Shown piece by piece: positions 6,204 to 7,582 of a stretch of 7,582 nt of DNA. The position numbers and the translations under genes are program-made. The number at the start of each line of letters is the position of its first letter. Within the stretch, counting starts at the first letter, position 1. The notes under the pieces are model-generated. The model had not been told where the DNA came from. It saw nothing but the letters and a program-made list of their open reading frames with translations, and searched no databases. Source of the DNA: Enterobacteriaceae endosymbiont of Donacia bicoloricornis (GTDB lineage Bacteria; Pseudomonadota; Gammaproteobacteria; Enterobacterales; Enterobacteriaceae); assembly GCF_012567955.1 (NCBI RefSeq), contig NZ_CP046186.1:386476-394057 (forward strand), read 5' to 3'.

Positions 6204-6881
6204 ATGATGAATATAAAAAAATATGTATTATTTTTTAGCATGTTCTTTTTATTATTAATTACATCTAGTAATTGTATAGCATCTAAAAAATCATCTGAAA
6301 TTTTATTTTATGATGTTTTAACAAAAGAAGAACAAAAATTATTTACTAAAGAATTTGGTAAAAAACCAATTATAATTGAATTTTTTTCATTTTTATGTTC
6401 ACATTGTTATGAACTTCATACAAGTATTAATCAAAAAATTTTAAAAAATAAAATACCAAAAAATGTAAAAATTGTAAGAATTCATTATAATAGAATAGAT
6501 CAAGAAGATAGTTTATCTAGTATATTAGGTTATGCCTGGGCTGTTGCTAAAATGTTAGACGTAGAAGATCAAGTAATTGGTCCAATTTTTGATGGTGTAC
6601 ATAAAACTGCATCTATTCATGATTATAATTCTATAAAAAGAATTTTTGTAAGAAATACAAAAGTAACAGGACCAATGTTTGATGCAGCATGGAATAGTAA
6701 TATAGCTAGAATATTATTTGAAAAAGAATATGATTTAATTGAAAAATTTAATATACATTTAGTACCTGATGTATATATTAATAATAAATTTATAGTTAAT
6801 CTTTCTGGAATATATACCAGCGATAACTATAATTTTTATCAAAATTATATTAATTTAATAAAAAAACTTTTAAAAAGATAA
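6204..6881 (+). CDS. dsbA: Thiol:disulfide interchange protein DsbA
   Basis: DsbA donates disulfide bonds to proteins folding in the periplasm. The product is about 225 residues (E. coli precursor 208). A signal peptide with a long hydrophobic stretch (about residues 7-20) is followed by the thioredoxin fold with the inserted helical domain. Recognisable matches are IIEFFSFLCSHCYE, YAWAVAKMLDVEDQV (TQAWAVAMALGVEDKV in E. coli), GPIFDGVHKT, FDAAWNS, and the cis-proline loop LVPDVYIN (Pro188). The active site is C65-S66-H67-C68, not the usual CPHC. The frame opens at a GTG at 6192, but AAGAG (6188-6192) overlaps that codon and fits better with ATG 6204 or 6207, and MNIKKYVLFF at 6207 best resembles E. 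coli MKKIWLAL. Cys24 follows Ser-Ser-Asn at the end of the signal peptide. The polA neighbour is ancestral. Confidence 0.94.
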   Translation: MMNIKKYVLFFSMFFLLLITSSNCIASKKSSEILFYDVLTKEEQKLFTKEFGKKPIIIEFFSFLCSHCYELHTSINQKILKNKIPKNVKIVRIHYNRIDQEDSLSSILGYAWAVAKMLDVEDQVIGPIFDGVHKTASIHDYNSIKRIFVRNTKVTGPMFDAAWNSNIARILFEKEYDLIEKFNIHLVPDVYINNKFIVNLSGIYTSDNYNFYQNYINLIKKLLKR

Positions 6882-6910
6882 TATTGCATAAAAAACAATA
6901 TATTTTTTAA
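6881..6910 (+). terminator. weak hairpin terminator after dsbA
   Basis: ATATTG (6881-6886) can pair with CAATAT (6896-6901) across a 9-nt loop, followed by ATTTTTTAA. The left arm overlaps the last base of the dsbA stop codon. With six mostly A-T pairs it is weak, so read-through into polA, 43 bp after dsbA, is likely. Confidence 0.4.
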
Positions 6911-6923
6911 TACATTTATAAAT

Positions 6924-7582
6924 ATGAAAAAAAAAATAATTTTAATAGATGGATCATTTTATTTATATCGCGCTTATTATGCTTTACCTAATTTAATGGA
7001 TACAAATGGTTATCCTACAGGCGCAATATATGGTTTTATTAGAATGTTTAATAAAATTATTAAAATGAACACTAATAGTTATTTTTTAATTGTATTTGAT
7101 AATAAAGGAACATCTTTTAGAAAAAAGATTTTTAATAAATATAAATCAAAAAGAATAAATATGCCTGATAATTTAGTTATACAAATTAAACCTTTATTCA
7201 AAATTATACAGGCAATGGGATATCATATTATATCTATAAAAAATATGGAAGCTGATGATATCATTGGTACTTTATCAAAAAAAGCTGAAAAAAAAGATTT
7301 TTTAGTTTTTATCTTTAGTATAGATAAAGATATAGCTCAGTTAGTTAATAAAAATATAAAAATAGTAAATCCTATTAATTATTCTATTTCTGGACCGAAG
7401 GAAATATATAAAAAATATGGAGTATACCCAAAATTTATTAGTGATTTATTAGCACTAAGTGGGGATCCTATTGATAATATTCCTGGAGTTCCAGGAATAG
7501 GAAATAAAATAAGTAAAAATTTAATAAATAAATTAGGTAATATAAAATATATATATCAAAATATTAATAATATTAATAATAA
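6924..7582 (+). CDS. polA: DNA polymerase I, 5'-nuclease domain (PolA), 3' end outside window
   Basis: Starting at ATG 6924, 219 codons are open to the window edge. They correspond to the N-terminal 5'-3' exonuclease (flap endonuclease) domain, which removes RNA primers and flaps during lagging-strand synthesis and repair. All nine acidic metal-binding residues of the E. coli domain are found at a constant offset of four: D9 (LIDGS), D59 (VFDNKG), E109, D111 and D112 (MEADDIIGT), D134 and D136 (IDKD), D181 and D184 (GDPIDNIPGVPGIG). The residue before IDKD is Ser and Gly is replaced by Ile (E. coli TGDKD), and the first loop serines of GDSSDN are Pro and Ile. Whether the polymerase domain follows cannot be seen; in some reduced symbionts such as Buchnera, polA keeps only the nuclease part. 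The start is followed at once by an A10 run. No clear ribosome-binding site is visible. Confidence 0.94.
   Translation, partial: MKKKIILIDGSFYLYRAYYALPNLMDTNGYPTGAIYGFIRMFNKIIKMNTNSYFLIVFDNKGTSFRKKIFNKYKSKRINMPDNLVIQIKPLFKIIQAMGYHIISIKNMEADDIIGTLSKKAEKKDFLVFIFSIDKDIAQLVNKNIKIVNPINYSISGPKEIYKKYGVYPKFISDLLALSGDPIDNIPGVPGIGNKISKNLINKLGNIKYIYQNINNINN

Noticed and set aside
1..7582. CRISPR array, tRNA or rRNA gene, insertion sequence or toxin-antitoxin pair
   Set aside because: No regularly spaced direct repeats, cloverleaf-like segments, transposase motifs or paired inverted ends were found on either strand. Apart from short spacers, the window is filled by the seven genes listed.

Overview
The window is extremely AT-rich throughout, with coding sequence dominated by Lys, Asn, Ile, Leu and Phe codons, many long poly(A)/poly(T) runs, short intergenic gaps and TAA at every gene end that is visible. 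Every gene is recognisably of enterobacterial (gammaproteobacterial) type, and all align best, from memory, with Escherichia coli proteins. The combination points to a reduced-genome, vertically inherited insect endosymbiont derived from Enterobacterales. I cannot name the genus from the sequence alone. There are no mobile elements, RNA genes or CRISPR arrays.

Layout, left to right. On the minus strand is parC (topoisomerase IV subunit A), open from its start at 1968 to the window edge and missing its C-terminal end. A 183-bp divergent spacer follows, then aroF (DAHP synthase) and tyrA (chorismate mutase/prephenate dehydrogenase) on the plus strand as a tight pair. A strong bidirectional hairpin terminator separates tyrA from bamD (outer-membrane assembly lipoprotein, minus). 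Divergent from bamD is rluD (23S rRNA pseudouridine synthase, plus), broken by a single frameshift in an A9T7 run. Last come dsbA (periplasmic thiol oxidase) and the 5' part of polA (5'-nuclease domain), which runs off the right edge.

Gene order is a patchwork of conserved ancestral blocks. aroF-tyrA-(pheA, pheL, raiA deleted)-bamD-rluD matches the E. coli order and orientations. dsbA-polA is an E. coli neighbourhood with yihF and yihG removed. The joins parC/aroF and rluD/dsbA are new.

The most interesting content is the aromatic amino-acid block. AroF keeps its whole catalytic set, but three positions matching the allosteric pocket of E. coli AroG are changed, including a Pro-to-Leu change at the place where Pro150Leu is known to abolish feedback in AroG. 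TyrA has an intact chorismate mutase domain. Its full-length dehydrogenase domain has lost the NAD-binding glycines, the catalytic histidine and the prephenate-binding arginine. Together these suggest a deregulated entry into the shikimate pathway ending at prephenate, with tyrosine and phenylalanine completion left to other genes, a co-symbiont or the host. Secondary oddities are the slippage-prone tracts in rluD, parC and bamD, a CSHC active site in DsbA, and unusual Asn-Cys signal-peptide ends in BamD and DsbA.
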